Of a stretch of DNA of 42,727 bases, positions 17,467 to 26,743 are shown in pieces. Both the position numbers and the translations under genes were made by a program. Below the pieces are notes generated by a model. It saw nothing but the letters and a program-made list of their open reading frames with translations. It ran no database searches and was not told where the DNA came from. The stretch spans positions 1 to 42,727 of the forward strand of contig JASMLX010000051.1 of the NCBI GenBank assembly GCA_030748495.1, read 5' to 3'. This DNA comes from Candidatus Poribacteria bacterium (GTDB lineage Bacteria > Poribacteria > WGA-4E > UBA9662). The number at the start of each line of letters is the position of its first letter. Position 1 is the first letter of the stretch.

Positions 17467-18587
17467 TAGCTAGCGGCCTGAATCGTCGGCATTCGTTTTG
17501 GTTTGCTTTCAAGGCGGTTAACGGATTTGGCCGAATTACGAACTTGAATGAGCTGGCTGGCAATAGAAACTGCAATTTCGGGGACAGTTTTAGAACTGAT
17601 GTCCAAGCCAATCGGTGCATAAATTTGTGCCAGTCGTTTAGGTGAAATCCCCATTTCGATTAGATCGTCGAAGATCAGCTTAATCTTACGCCGACTTCCA
17701 ATGAGGCCAATGTAACAGGCTTTAGAATTAATCACAGCGTGCAGTGCTTCTTCATCATGGTTATGACCCCTGGTGACAATTACCACGTAAGTTAGGTGAT
17801 CTATCGGATATTGGCTGAGTTCAGTAGCAATGTCCCCAACAATGATCTGCTTGGCATCGGGCAAGTAGCGTTCAGAAGCTAAATCTACCCGATCGTCAAT
17901 CACCGTTACATCAAAGTCAGTCCAGTTGCCCAGATGGCACAAAGCTTGACCGATATGTCCAGCCCCAGCAATCAACAGGGTGGAACGTGATTGGATGGGT
18001 TCAATAAAGACTGAAATTTGTCCTGTTTCATTCCCCGAATTCCATTTGAATAGTAGTGGCTCGCTAGTCCGTAAGACGTCAGAAGCAACTTGATGCACCT
18101 CAGTTTCCAGTGCGGTGCGACCCAGATTACCAACGGTTTCTCCATTAGTAGCGACCAATCGTTTTTGTCCTACTTGAACCTCGGTGTCTTCACTCTCAAC
18201 TACGGTTGCTACATAAAGGGAGATTTTATGTACTGATAGGCGTTGCAAAGAATTGAATAGATTTTGTTCGGTTTTGGAGGTGGGTAGGTCGATAAAGATC
18301 TTCATCTGTCCGCCACAAATCAGTCCATCATCCCAACCGTAATCGTTATCAAGCTGAAACTCCAGCAAGCGGGTCGTTCGTTCCCGAATCAGGTCGATAG
18401 CCTGCTGACGGGTTTCAGCCTCGACACAGCCACCACCTAGGGTACCGATATTTTGTAGATCGGGTAGAATTAGCAATTTGGCACCCGATTTTTGCGGCGT
18501 TGATCCTTTGGTTTCAACAACCGTGCAGTAAGCACTCGTCTCGCCATTCTCAATCAGCTCTGGAATCTTTTGGTAGATCTCTTGCAC
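17466..18587 (-). CDS. xdhC: XdhC/CoxI-family molybdenum hydroxylase maturation factor
   Basis: XdhC proteins bind molybdenum cofactor, promote its sulfuration and hand it to xanthine dehydrogenase-type enzymes in the cytoplasm. The 373-residue protein has the N-terminal XdhC/CoxI domain (TKGSTPQKSGAKLLI, GTLGGGCVEAE, LICGGQMKIFID) and the C-terminal Rossmann domain (LLIAGAGHIGQAL, then VTVIDDR and IGLIGSRRK). The length fits. The start is GTG 18587 with AGGA upstream. No molybdenum hydroxylase genes lie in this window, so the client enzyme is elsewhere, or this is one of the stray XdhC-like proteins that occur outside such operons. It is translationally coupled to the 126-residue gene downstream. 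Confidence 0.9.
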   Translation of the reverse strand: MQEIYQKIPELIENGETSAYCTVVETKGSTPQKSGAKLLILPDLQNIGTLGGGCVEAETRQQAIDLIRERTTRLLEFQLDNDYGWDDGLICGGQMKIFIDLPTSKTEQNLFNSLQRLSVHKISLYVATVVESEDTEVQVGQKRLVATNGETVGNLGRTALETEVHQVASDVLRTSEPLLFKWNSGNETGQISVFIEPIQSRSTLLIAGAGHIGQALCHLGNWTDFDVTVIDDRVDLASERYLPDAKQIIVGDIATELSQYPIDHLTYVVIVTRGHNHDEEALHAVINSKACYIGLIGSRRKIKLIFDDLIEMGISPKRLAQIYAPIGLDISSKTVPEIAVSIASQLIQVRNSAKSVNRLESKPKRMPTIQAAS

Positions 18588-18625
18588 TATCTATCCTTTC
18601 AAATACCTGTAATATTTCATCCACA

Positions 18626-19615
18626 CTACGCCTTGTAGAATTCGACGTTTTGACCAGCTATATCTGCTACCCGCTCCACCAGAGTTTGACGAGTTGATTC
18701 ATCCATACCGCTAAACAATTCGGCAAGATCTATCTTTTCTTGCATCTGAGTTGCATCGTCTGGTCCAGAAATAAGGGTCGAAATCGGAAATGACCAAACA
18801 AAGTTGATCGCTTCTGCAATGCTAATTCGATTGGGCACCACTTTGGGTCGGTTCCCGTGTTCCCCGTGTTCCGAACCACCAAAGAAGCCGCCGTTAGCGA
18901 GCGTTTTCATAGCCAGTACGCCAATACCTCGATCAACCAGTTTAGGCAGTATGTCCCCGACAAAGCTCTTGTAGCTCAAGTCGGCAACATTGACCGGCAT
19001 CTGACAGACATCAAAAATACTAGATTGATCCAGTAGGCGTAGGTGAGCCGAGGGTTGGGTGTGCCCGGTGAAACCAATATACCGAGTCTTACCGGCCGCT
19101 TTAGCCTCCTGCATAACATCGAAAACACCATTCTGGATGCATTGATCGACATCTTGAGCGCTGGTGATATTATGAACTTGCCATAGATCCAATTGATCGG
19201 TTTTGAGCCGCTTCCGCGAGGCATCCAAATGTTGCTGGGCTGTCTTGGCATCACGTGCCGCACTTTTGGTCATGATAAAGATCTGGTCACGGTATTTGGG
19301 GATCAGCAACTTTCCCAATCGACTTTCACTGCCACCATCCTGGTAGCTTTCAGCGGAATCAAAAAATCGAACACCGCCTTCAATTGCGACCTCAATTGTT
19401 TTTTGCGCCTCGTTTTCGCCCATCCGACCAATGTGCCATCCACCAATGCCTAACATTGTTACCGTTTCGCCAGTTTCTCCCAGCCTACGCGTCGGCAAAA
19501 GTTTCCCTAGTTTGTCGCTAAGCTGAACCGCCTGTTGTGCCGAATCCAAGGAATTAGTTAGCATTACACCAGCGGTTAAACCAGTAAGGGATTTCATGAA
19601 AACTCTTCGATCCAT
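18626..19615 (-). CDS. Aldo/keto reductase with Tat-type leader
   Basis: A 329-residue NAD(P)H-dependent oxidoreductase of the aldo/keto reductase family. The catalytic tetrad is present: Asp86 and Tyr91 in FFDSAESYQDG, Lys117 in MTKSAARD and His148 in WQVHNI. The N-terminus MDRRVFMKSLTGLTAGVML has an RR-x-F-x-K pattern and a hydrophobic stretch, so export by the twin-arginine pathway is likely. Exported AKRs of this type are common in environmental Gram-negative lineages and may act on sugars. It is divergent from the dehydrogenase at 19863 and only 38 bases upstream of xdhC on the same strand, so the two could be cotranscribed. The substrate is unknown. Confidence 0.9.
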   Translation of the reverse strand: MDRRVFMKSLTGLTAGVMLTNSLDSAQQAVQLSDKLGKLLPTRRLGETGETVTMLGIGGWHIGRMGENEAQKTIEVAIEGGVRFFDSAESYQDGGSESRLGKLLIPKYRDQIFIMTKSAARDAKTAQQHLDASRKRLKTDQLDLWQVHNITSAQDVDQCIQNGVFDVMQEAKAAGKTRYIGFTGHTQPSAHLRLLDQSSIFDVCQMPVNVADLSYKSFVGDILPKLVDRGIGVLAMKTLANGGFFGGSEHGEHGNRPKVVPNRISIAEAINFVWSFPISTLISGPDDATQMQEKIDLAELFSGMDESTRQTLVERVADIAGQNVEFYKA

Positions 19616-19794
19616 CGACTCTTCAATTAGGGCTAGTTGGTCTCTATGTAGTAAAGTTTGTTGGATTGAGTAGTGTTCATACTCAATGAAAACGTGTGTG
19701 TTTGTGACTGATAATTCAAGACCAAACCGTGCAAATGCTTATCCATTTAGCTCGGCGAGAAAATAACATTAGAAATAGAGTATCACAAATTACA

Positions 19795-19823
19795 TTGATC
19801 TACCAATCAAAATCGATTATACT
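19795..19823 (+). promoter_or_regulatory. Sigma-70-type promoter for the dehydrogenase-HD-sulfatase run
   Basis: TTGATC at 19795-19800 and TATACT at 19818-19823 are separated by exactly 17 bases, 40 bases upstream of ATG 19863. Confidence 0.55.
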
Positions 19824-19862
19824 GCCCAATAGGTTTTGAAAACCCTTTCAGGAAAGGCAGGT

Positions 19863-20912
19863 ATGGGAACACTAAGCGGGATAGAATTAAAACAGTTAGT
19901 TTGTAATAATCAATTTGAACCTCGTTGGGAGCCGTATAAGTTAGCAGATCTAGATCCAAAGGAGGTTCGTGTTAAGAGTGAATTAACAGCGGCTAAACAC
20001 GGCACTGAACATTCGGAGCTATTGGGTAAATCGATCTACTCTAAAGTACCCTATTTAGGGGATAAAAAAGTCTTTGATCGCTCACAAGAGCAAGAACACG
20101 ACCCGTCACAGTGGCGTGGTGTTGGCAATACGACTGTTGGTAGAGTAATTGAAGTTGGCTCTGAGGTGACAGATCTAAAAGAGGGAGATCTGGTTTGGGG
20201 CTACGGCAACTTTCGAACCGTTCATCAAGGGAGTCATTTTCGACTGATGCCAGACGGTTTTAGCCCGGAAGCCGCCTGCTGTATGGACCCAGCTAATTTC
20301 GCGCTGGCTGCCGTTCGAGATGGTAATATCCGTGCAGGTGAAAAAGTAATTGTTTTTGGCATGGGGGCCATTGGGCTTTTCACCGTGCAGCTAGCCCGGT
20401 TTTCAGGCGCTATCGACGTAGTTGCCGTGGATCCGCTTCCTAATCGACGAGAACTGGCTCTGAAACACGGTGCCACTGTGGCCGTTGACCCGAATGAAGT
20501 TGGCGACTTTGGGATGGCTTCACGGGAGTGGTTCGATGATGGAGCCGATGTCACCGTTGAAGCCAGCGGTAATTACCATGCGCTGAATCAGGCGATTCGC
20601 GCCACCCGCTACGCCGGAAATGTAGTTCTACTGGCATTCTACACCGGGGAATCGCAAGGGCTGTTTCTAGGCGAGGAATTTCACTTTAATCAGACCAACA
20701 TTATTTCAGCCCGGGCCTGTAGCCATCCGCAACGCGATCTTTACTGGAGTGAAGAGCGAATTTTTGAGATTCTAATCCAGCTCTTTTGTCAGAGAGATTT
20801 AATTCCTCATGGACTCCCTTCACCAATTGTCAATCCGGACGAGTTGCCAGTGGCCTATGGGCAGATCTTACATCACCCGGCTGAAGTGATTAAAGTCGGC
20901 GTTCGTTGGTAA
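19863..20912 (+). CDS. Medium-chain (MDR) alcohol/polyol dehydrogenase-like protein
   Basis: A 349-residue member of the medium-chain dehydrogenase/reductase superfamily, with an N-terminal GroES-like domain (VGRVIEVGSEVTDLKEGDLV) and a Rossmann domain (VIVFGMGAIGLFTVQLARF, then DVVAVDPLPNRRELA). The typical zinc-binding GHE motif is absent from the expected place, and the second half carries an unusual ACSHPQRDLYW segment, so zinc dependence is uncertain. I choose ATG 19863, preceded by AGGAAAGG, rather than a TTG nine codons earlier. It opens a run with an HD hydrolase (39-base gap) and a sulfatase (17-base gap), which suggests a catabolic unit for a sulfated or modified sugar. Confidence 0.85.
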   Translation: MGTLSGIELKQLVCNNQFEPRWEPYKLADLDPKEVRVKSELTAAKHGTEHSELLGKSIYSKVPYLGDKKVFDRSQEQEHDPSQWRGVGNTTVGRVIEVGSEVTDLKEGDLVWGYGNFRTVHQGSHFRLMPDGFSPEAACCMDPANFALAAVRDGNIRAGEKVIVFGMGAIGLFTVQLARFSGAIDVVAVDPLPNRRELALKHGATVAVDPNEVGDFGMASREWFDDGADVTVEASGNYHALNQAIRATRYAGNVVLLAFYTGESQGLFLGEEFHFNQTNIISARACSHPQRDLYWSEERIFEILIQLFCQRDLIPHGLPSPIVNPDELPVAYGQILHHPAEVIKVGVRW

Positions 20913-20951
20913 ACAACGCTTACATAAAATATTTGAAAAGGGGAAATATTG

Positions 20952-21968
20952 ATGGATTACCAGAAAGTATTGACTGAACTCGAAGACCTGGTTCTTGAAA
21001 CCTACAGTCTATGGGATCATAACCGCATCGGTTTTCAGTGGCGACACTATACTTGGAACCACACCAAACGGGTACGAGCAATGGGGATGGAACTTGGCCG
21101 CAAAGTCGGCGGTGATGTCAAGAAACTAGAGTTGGCCGGGACACTACACGACATTACGAAAAAGTACGATGGGGAAATCTTGACCGACAAGGAGGGTAAG
21201 CGGGTTACCAGTTCCCAAGGCTTTTGGCTAAATGAGAAGTTGAAGCCTAGCCAACAGAACGTGGTTACCGAACTCTACGACCGGTACGACCTCTATAATA
21301 CTGTACATCACGACTCTGGAGCGGTGATTACGGAGAAAATCCTAGTTGATTTTGGTTTTGATACCGATTTTGTTGAAGCGGTACGTTCTATCGTCTTTGC
21401 TCATCTCAAACCGATCAACATAACTGATGACGATTTCAAGATCCTCTACAAAAACATCGAGAATCAGATTTTGTACGACGCCGATACGATGGATCCAAAT
21501 ATAGGGTATACGGCCTTTTTCCGCAATATTCATATTCACGCCCATTTCGCCATTCAGCGAAACGGCAAGTTTGAACTTCAAGGATACGTTGAAGGATTAC
21601 CGAAATTTGTCGATTCTAAAGACAGTTTCGTCAATCATCTGTTGACCGACGTCGCAAGAGAGGTAGCGGCTAATCGTCAAACTAGGAGTCGTAACTTGGT
21701 AACGGAGATGAATCAGGAATTGGAAAATCTGGAAATCAATCGCAAGTATGGATTGCTGGGTGTAATCGAGTACTTTGTCAGTGAGGTTGAAGATCCAGAT
21801 TTCGCCTATCAACTCAACTATTTGCAAAATGAGTGGATTCCTCAACGCCAGAAACAGTTGACGAACGGCAATCTGTCGTCAGCCGAGCGAGATGATGCGC
21901 AAGCCGCTATCGATCGGGTGACAACCTTTACCAACGACCTGGAAGCTGAATATAAAGGGCTAATCTAA
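20952..21968 (+). CDS. HD-domain hydrolase
   Basis: A 338-residue protein with an HD metal-dependent phosphohydrolase fold: His37 in NHTKRV, the HD pair in GTLHDITKK (66-67), HHDSGA, and later Asp residues in LYDADTMDP. The C-terminal half is charged and probably helical. ATG 20952 is preceded by AAAGGGG. It has no signal or membrane segment. HD proteins hydrolyse phosphate esters or nucleotides; here the substrate is unknown. Its position between an MDR dehydrogenase and a sulfatase suggests a metabolic rather than a signalling job. Confidence 0.85.
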   Translation: MDYQKVLTELEDLVLETYSLWDHNRIGFQWRHYTWNHTKRVRAMGMELGRKVGGDVKKLELAGTLHDITKKYDGEILTDKEGKRVTSSQGFWLNEKLKPSQQNVVTELYDRYDLYNTVHHDSGAVITEKILVDFGFDTDFVEAVRSIVFAHLKPINITDDDFKILYKNIENQILYDADTMDPNIGYTAFFRNIHIHAHFAIQRNGKFELQGYVEGLPKFVDSKDSFVNHLLTDVAREVAANRQTRSRNLVTEMNQELENLEINRKYGLLGVIEYFVSEVEDPDFAYQLNYLQNEWIPQRQKQLTNGNLSSAERDDAQAAIDRVTTFTNDLEAEYKGLI

Positions 21969-21985
21969 ATCAACCTATAAATTTT

Positions 21986-23476
21986 ATGCAACCAGATACC
22001 AGGATTAGGCCTAATCTCGTCTACCTCTTTGCCGACCAGCTTCGGTACCACGCCTGTGGGTTTGCTGGGGACCCGTGGGCACAGACCTCGAACATAGATT
22101 CACTGGCTAAGCAAGGCGTCGACTTTACCAACGCCACCTCCTGTACCCCGGTATGTGCGGCGCATCGAGCTTCTCTTTTTACGGGCAAGTACCAGAGCAG
22201 TCACGGCATGGTCATCAACGAACTCCGCCTAAGTCCTGAGCATCGCTGTTTTGGCCATGTCTTGACGCAAAACGGCTACGATACCGCTTACATCGGTAAG
22301 TGGCATCTGTGGGCCAATGAACTCGGCAATCACCGGGCCGTACGTAATGGCTTTGTGCCGCCCGGCCCCTATCGACTCGGATTCGACGGCTATTGGGCCG
22401 GTTCTAATTTCAACCACAATTCCTACGATGCCTACTACTTCGAGAACACCTGCGACCCAATTCCCTATCAGGGGTATGAGGCCGACATCCAAACCGAGAT
22501 GGCACTAGACTATATCCAGCAGGCCGCAGTAAAGGATAATCCATTTTCCCTCTTCCTCTCTTGGGGGCCACCACACGATCCATGGGGAGCAGATAATACC
22601 CCAGCTGAATATTGGGAGATGTTTCAAGAGACCGATATTCAGCCACGCCCCAATTTCTCAGCTCAACCGGACCCTTATGCGGATCAGTGGGGGCAACTGG
22701 ATGATCAATACCTGAGCAATTTGCAATCCTCGATGCGAGGTTACTACGCTCAAACGGCTAATATTGACTGGAACTTAGGACGGGTGATGGACTGCCTGGA
22801 TCGACTCGGCTTGGCTGAAAGTACGATTTTGGTTTTCACCTCTGATCATGGTGAAATGTTTGGCTCTCAAGGGCGACGAGCCAAAAACATCTTCTATGAC
22901 GAGGCCTGCCACGTTCCATTTTTGCTACGTCAGTCGGGGCGTACGCCTGCAGGATCTACAACCGAGGTTTGTCTCAATACGGTCGATATTATGCCGACAC
23001 TTCTATCGATGATGGATCTTCCCGTGCCAACGACTGTAGAAGGTGTAGATCTCAGTCACTGGGTAGAGGAGCGTTCGGGACCGGAGCCTACCGCCGCTTT
23101 TATGCAGGGAATGGGAACCACCGCCGCCTGGGTTGACGGATCGGAGTGGCGGGGGTTGAAGGATCGACAATTCACATATGCCATCTATCGACGTGATCGC
23201 GAAGAACTTCTTTTCGATAATCTGGCTGATCCTTACCAAACCCGAAACCTGGTTGAAGATGCAAATTGGGCATCGACGCTACGTCATTATAGAGAGATGT
23301 TATTGGGATGGATGCAGTCGCAAAACGATACCTTTGAAGCCTGCACCTGGTACCAGGATCAATGGATGAATAATCGTAACATTATGCAAGGGGCAAAGGG
23401 TGGAACACACGATCTCCCCCTCCTGCAAGAGATTATCCAGACGCACTTTCACGAAGCTGATCGTATCTTAGGGTAG
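21986..23476 (+). CDS. Type I (formylglycine) sulfatase
   Basis: A 496-residue sulfatase of the alkaline-phosphatase superfamily that would cleave sulfate esters, for example from marine glycans. The N-terminal metal site LVYLFADQLR and the active-site segment CTPVCAAHRASLFTG (53-67) are present. Cys57 in C-A-A-H-R is the likely formylglycine residue. GKWHLW and FTSDHGEMFG give the remaining catalytic His and metal ligands. There is no signal peptide, so it should be cytoplasmic. No strong ribosome-binding site is seen at ATG 21986; it follows the HD gene by 17 bases and is probably cotranscribed. A separate maturase (formylglycine-generating enzyme or anaerobic type) is not in this window. 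Confidence 0.92.
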   Translation: MQPDTRIRPNLVYLFADQLRYHACGFAGDPWAQTSNIDSLAKQGVDFTNATSCTPVCAAHRASLFTGKYQSSHGMVINELRLSPEHRCFGHVLTQNGYDTAYIGKWHLWANELGNHRAVRNGFVPPGPYRLGFDGYWAGSNFNHNSYDAYYFENTCDPIPYQGYEADIQTEMALDYIQQAAVKDNPFSLFLSWGPPHDPWGADNTPAEYWEMFQETDIQPRPNFSAQPDPYADQWGQLDDQYLSNLQSSMRGYYAQTANIDWNLGRVMDCLDRLGLAESTILVFTSDHGEMFGSQGRRAKNIFYDEACHVPFLLRQSGRTPAGSTTEVCLNTVDIMPTLLSMMDLPVPTTVEGVDLSHWVEERSGPEPTAAFMQGMGTTAAWVDGSEWRGLKDRQFTYAIYRRDREELLFDNLADPYQTRNLVEDANWASTLRHYREMLLGWMQSQNDTFEACTWYQDQWMNNRNIMQGAKGGTHDLPLLQEIIQTHFHEADRILG

Positions 23477-23542
23477 TTAACTGGACAAATTCTAACCTGC
23501 ACTTCAGTCAAGATCTATACCGTACCTGTAAGCTAGAGGGCT

Positions 23543-24274
23543 ATGTCGATTTCGCTCCAGTTACTGTGTTTTTTGTTCACTTTGATTGTCTTCGGCTTAA
23601 CGGCGCAAGAGAATCAGACTACCGACCATTTTCAAAATGGGATGGGGGCCTTTAAAGCCCGCAATTTTGATCAAGCTATAGCCTCCTTCCAGTCAGCGAT
23701 AACATTAAATCCGCTTCACACTGAAGCCTATAATTATCTGGGGGAAGCTTTGTATGAACAGGGAGGTTACTTCGAAGCGGCTGAGGCTTTTCGGCAAGCT
23801 CTAAAGTTGAAGCCTGATTATGGGCGCGCACAGGTCAATCTTGAGGTTGTTCGGTGGAAGTTGCCACCTGAAATTCTGCCGCCCCCCATCGAGGGCTGGC
23901 CGGAGGTTCGACTGCAACTTTTCGGTAGCTACTTAATGGCTTTTGGGGCGGCGATGATGACTTATTTGGGCGGTAATTTAATCAGTGCTAAAACGGAGGA
24001 AGGGATTGTCCCTTACGAAATTGGAGCAATTGGCTTTGCCATCGGAGGAATTGAGCAGGTCTATCTAGTAGGTGAAGAGTTTGGCTACGGTGGCGGGAGA
24101 CGCATTAATGTCATCGCCGGTGCCTTGCTTTGCCCTTTGATCGGGGGAATTATTGCGGATCAACGACCGAACGCCGATCAAGCAGATCAATTTCGTGGTG
24201 CAGCTTATGGGGCTTTACTATCGCCAATCGGTGCTATTATCGGTTACCATCTGTCCAAGAAAAGTGTTTTTTGA
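23543..24274 (+). CDS. TPR protein with C-terminal membrane helices
   Basis: A 243-residue protein with a signal-like N-terminus (LQLLCFLFTLIVFGLTAQ), then about two tetratricopeptide repeats (FKARNFDQAIASFQSAITLN and YFEAAEAFRQALKLKPDYG) at about 30-105. After a proline-rich bridge (PPEILPPPIEGWPE) come several hydrophobic segments rich in Gly/Ala. It should be membrane-bound with the TPR domain exposed. AGAGGG lies shortly before ATG 23543. It precedes the ECF sigma gene by 18 bases on the same strand, so it may belong to the same transcription unit. The function is unknown. Confidence 0.8.
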   Translation: MSISLQLLCFLFTLIVFGLTAQENQTTDHFQNGMGAFKARNFDQAIASFQSAITLNPLHTEAYNYLGEALYEQGGYFEAAEAFRQALKLKPDYGRAQVNLEVVRWKLPPEILPPPIEGWPEVRLQLFGSYLMAFGAAMMTYLGGNLISAKTEEGIVPYEIGAIGFAIGGIEQVYLVGEEFGYGGGRRINVIAGALLCPLIGGIIADQRPNADQADQFRGAAYGALLSPIGAIIGYHLSKKSVF

Positions 24275-24292
24275 GTTAGGGTAGCTGGGGTA

Positions 24293-24979
24293 ATGTGGCT
24301 AATAGTCAAAAAAATGAAAAAAAACAATTTTAGCCGAACAATCAGTCTGGAAACTTGTCTAATTGAGTATATGCAAGTACAACAGATTTTTTCAATTGGC
24401 ACCATCTTTGCCAAAGATCACGATCAGTCCACAACCGCACATGAAGACAACCTGATTAAACGCTGTCGGGACGGAGACCAACGGGCGATGGAGCAGATTG
24501 TGAAACTATACGAAAAGCAGGTCTATAATACAGCATTCGGTATCGTTGGCAATCAGGAAGATGCTCAGGACATCACACAGGATGTTTTCCTGACGATCTG
24601 GAATAAAATTGGCCAGTTTAAGTTCCGTTCTAAATTTTCAACCTGGATCTATCAAATTGCCAAGAACCAGTCGCTCAACCTGAAAAACCTGAAGAAACGG
24701 CGCCGCACAGACGCCACAGAAATCGATGATTCTCAAACCTGGGTCCCCGTCGATGAAAAAACACCAGAAACGACACTGTTAGTCAATGAGCAACAAAAAC
24801 TGTTGCTTCGAGCACTCGATAATCTAAAAGAGAAGCATCGCACGATTTTAGTCTTGCGGGAGATGGAGGCCTTATCTTACGATGATATTTCGAAAGTTCT
24901 CGGCTGCTCCATTGGCAGAGTCAAATCTCGACTCCACGAAGCTCGGCTGTCTCTCCGAAAAGCCTTCTTAACAATTTGA
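24293..24979 (+). CDS. ECF-subfamily RNA polymerase sigma factor
   Basis: An extracytoplasmic-function sigma factor. Region 2 (ALMEQIVKLYEK-like part, then AFGIVGNQEDAQDITQDVF and FSTWIYQIAKNQSLN) and region 4 (LREMEALSYDDISKVLGCS, then GRVKSRLHEAR) are complete. The first ~50 codons are not part of the sigma core, so the true start may be internal (ATG at 24314 or 24371). The next gene encodes a zf-HC2 anti-sigma factor, then an RseB-like protein and a CpxP/Spy-like protein. This identifies an envelope-stress regulon that probably controls its own operon. Confidence 0.92.
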   Translation: MWLIVKKMKKNNFSRTISLETCLIEYMQVQQIFSIGTIFAKDHDQSTTAHEDNLIKRCRDGDQRAMEQIVKLYEKQVYNTAFGIVGNQEDAQDITQDVFLTIWNKIGQFKFRSKFSTWIYQIAKNQSLNLKNLKKRRRTDATEIDDSQTWVPVDEKTPETTLLVNEQQKLLLRALDNLKEKHRTILVLREMEALSYDDISKVLGCSIGRVKSRLHEARLSLRKAFLTI

Positions 24980-25015
24980 GGTATAGTGTTTAGACTCTAA
25001 ACAGGATAATTAAAG

Positions 25016-25528
25016 ATGAACAATCACCAAATAATTCAGCGACAGTTATCCGCTTATCTTGACGACGAACTAGAACTTTCAGAAACAATCCAGGTGGAAA
25101 AACACCTTGATAACTGTGATCAATGCCGCCAGATTTTAACCGACCTTCAAACTCAGAAGAACCTGATTTCTAACCTCAGGCACGATGTTCCCGTCGATAT
25201 CTGGAGTCAAATTCAAGGCCAAATTGGCGAACCAATTGACGAAAAAATCTCACCACCTTTGTGGCAACGATTGTGGTTGCCAATACCGACTGCCGGTCTA
25301 GCAGCCTTATTGGTTATCGGTATCATCTTTCTCTTCCCAACTTCTGAAGATCCAGTGTTTGATCCTATCAACAATTACCTGTTGGCTCACGCTAAATATA
25401 CAATGGATTACCCAGCTTTGGATGGCATATCTTTGGATGAAACCGCTGTTTCAAGCACTGCAACCAGTGAAGCAGAGCCGTTTGAAGACGCGGATGCACT
25501 ACTTAGCGCCTACTATGATTATGAGTAG
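25016..25528 (+). CDS. Zf-HC2 anti-sigma factor
   Basis: A 170-residue membrane-bound anti-sigma factor. The zinc site is H30-x3-C34-x2-C37 (HLDNCDQC) inside a typical SAYLDDELELSE-type N-terminus. A single membrane helix (about 92-112, TAGLAALLVIGIIFLFP) leads to a short periplasmic tail. It would hold the upstream ECF sigma factor at the membrane and release it on envelope stress. It lies 36 bases after the sigma gene. The next gene starts within a few bases of its stop. Confidence 0.92.
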   Translation: MNNHQIIQRQLSAYLDDELELSETIQVEKHLDNCDQCRQILTDLQTQKNLISNLRHDVPVDIWSQIQGQIGEPIDEKISPPLWQRLWLPIPTAGLAALLVIGIIFLFPTSEDPVFDPINNYLLAHAKYTMDYPALDGISLDETAVSSTATSEAEPFEDADALLSAYYDYE

Positions 25529-25535
25529 AATGACC

Positions 25536-26645
25536 ATGAGTAAAATTAAACTAAATTTAATCATTATTAGTTGCCTGTTAATTCAAGCAACATACTCAAT
25601 GGCGGTTACTGACGAAAGTCAGTTTTTTGACCTTGTCAGCCGGGGAAATCAGATGGATTGGATAGGAAAAAGGTTGACCGTTGGATGGACAAAAGATAGA
25701 TGTATAGCCTTTGAGTCGATGGTGATTAATAAAGTGCCAGACATTCGTTATTCTCGTCTAGTTTTACCATACAGAAAAGAGGCCAATCGACCACAAACCG
25801 GTAAGCGAAGTCACCGTAGAAGAGGTGAGCGAAAAGAGCAACCAGGCCGTCAGAAAGAACCGTTCGACCCACGTAGTATTAAGATTGTTACTGCGGATAT
25901 TCTCCTTCAGCATCAAAAGTTAATTCGAGATAACTATCAACTTCAATTGGTCGAGGAAAATGAAACGATCTGCTGGCGAGACTCAAAACTCTGGTCAATT
26001 AAGCCCCGTAACCCGAACCGCAACCGGCTGTTCAAAGTCTGGATCGATTCAGAAACTGGGATTTTGCTGCGAGTAGAGATCAAAGGCCAGCGAAACCAAT
26101 GGCTGTCGTTTTTAACCCAGATTCAGTTTGATCCTCAATCAATATTGGAGGAGATAACACAATTCAAAGCACTTGAAGCCGGTGACAAAAAACAGGAATC
26201 CCGCTTTGTTTCCAGATCAGAAGCCGAGAAAGCACTCAAGCGCGAACTTATTCTACCGGAGCGATTCCCTTCCGGTTTCAAGATCAGCCAGATAGAGCTA
26301 ATGGACTTATCGCCTACACCTGCCGCCCATATTCGTTATACAGATGGACTGGAGACGATTTCAGTCTTTCAAAACCAAGGTCGACGACTTTCTAGACGAG
26401 ATCGACGTGATAGGGATCTGGATTCACATGACAAGGATGGTAATACCGTGGTTCCAGACAAGAAACGTGGTCGGCGAAATAACATTAGAAAGGAGAAAAT
26501 CTCAGACGTCCAAGTGACCATTATGGATCGCACTGATGTACATATTTACCGATGGACCCGCGATTCCGTTAATTTCACCTTAATCGGATCTTTACCGGAA
26601 TCCGAGATGGCCCAAATTGTTGAATCATTCATCAATAACCCTTAA
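25536..26645 (+). CDS. RseB/MucB-like sigma-regulatory protein, exported
   Basis: A 369-residue exported protein. A signal sequence (MSKIKLNLIIISCLLIQATY) is followed by a beta-rich domain like the LolA-fold N-terminal half of RseB/MucB, which senses lipoprotein/LPS stress and protects the anti-sigma factor. The C-terminal domain (FKISQIELMDLSPTPAAHIR … ISVFQNQG) fits the second RseB half. Two long Arg/Lys-rich stretches interrupt it (NRPQTGKRSHRRRGERKEQP at about 85-105 and RLSRRDRRDRDLDSHDKDG). These are unusual. ATG 25536 is assumed from the signal sequence; earlier ATGs (25521, 25530) overlap or abut the anti-sigma stop. Confidence 0.8.
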   Translation: MSKIKLNLIIISCLLIQATYSMAVTDESQFFDLVSRGNQMDWIGKRLTVGWTKDRCIAFESMVINKVPDIRYSRLVLPYRKEANRPQTGKRSHRRRGERKEQPGRQKEPFDPRSIKIVTADILLQHQKLIRDNYQLQLVEENETICWRDSKLWSIKPRNPNRNRLFKVWIDSETGILLRVEIKGQRNQWLSFLTQIQFDPQSILEEITQFKALEAGDKKQESRFVSRSEAEKALKRELILPERFPSGFKISQIELMDLSPTPAAHIRYTDGLETISVFQNQGRRLSRRDRRDRDLDSHDKDGNTVVPDKKRGRRNNIRKEKISDVQVTIMDRTDVHIYRWTRDSVNFTLIGSLPESEMAQIVESFINNP

Positions 26646-26743
26646 ACCTCAACAAAATAGTTTCGTCTGAAGGATCAATTGCGGAAAACCGCAGTCGCAA
26701 ACTAACCTTAACTTACAAGATAGCATAGAAAATGGAGTAAATT

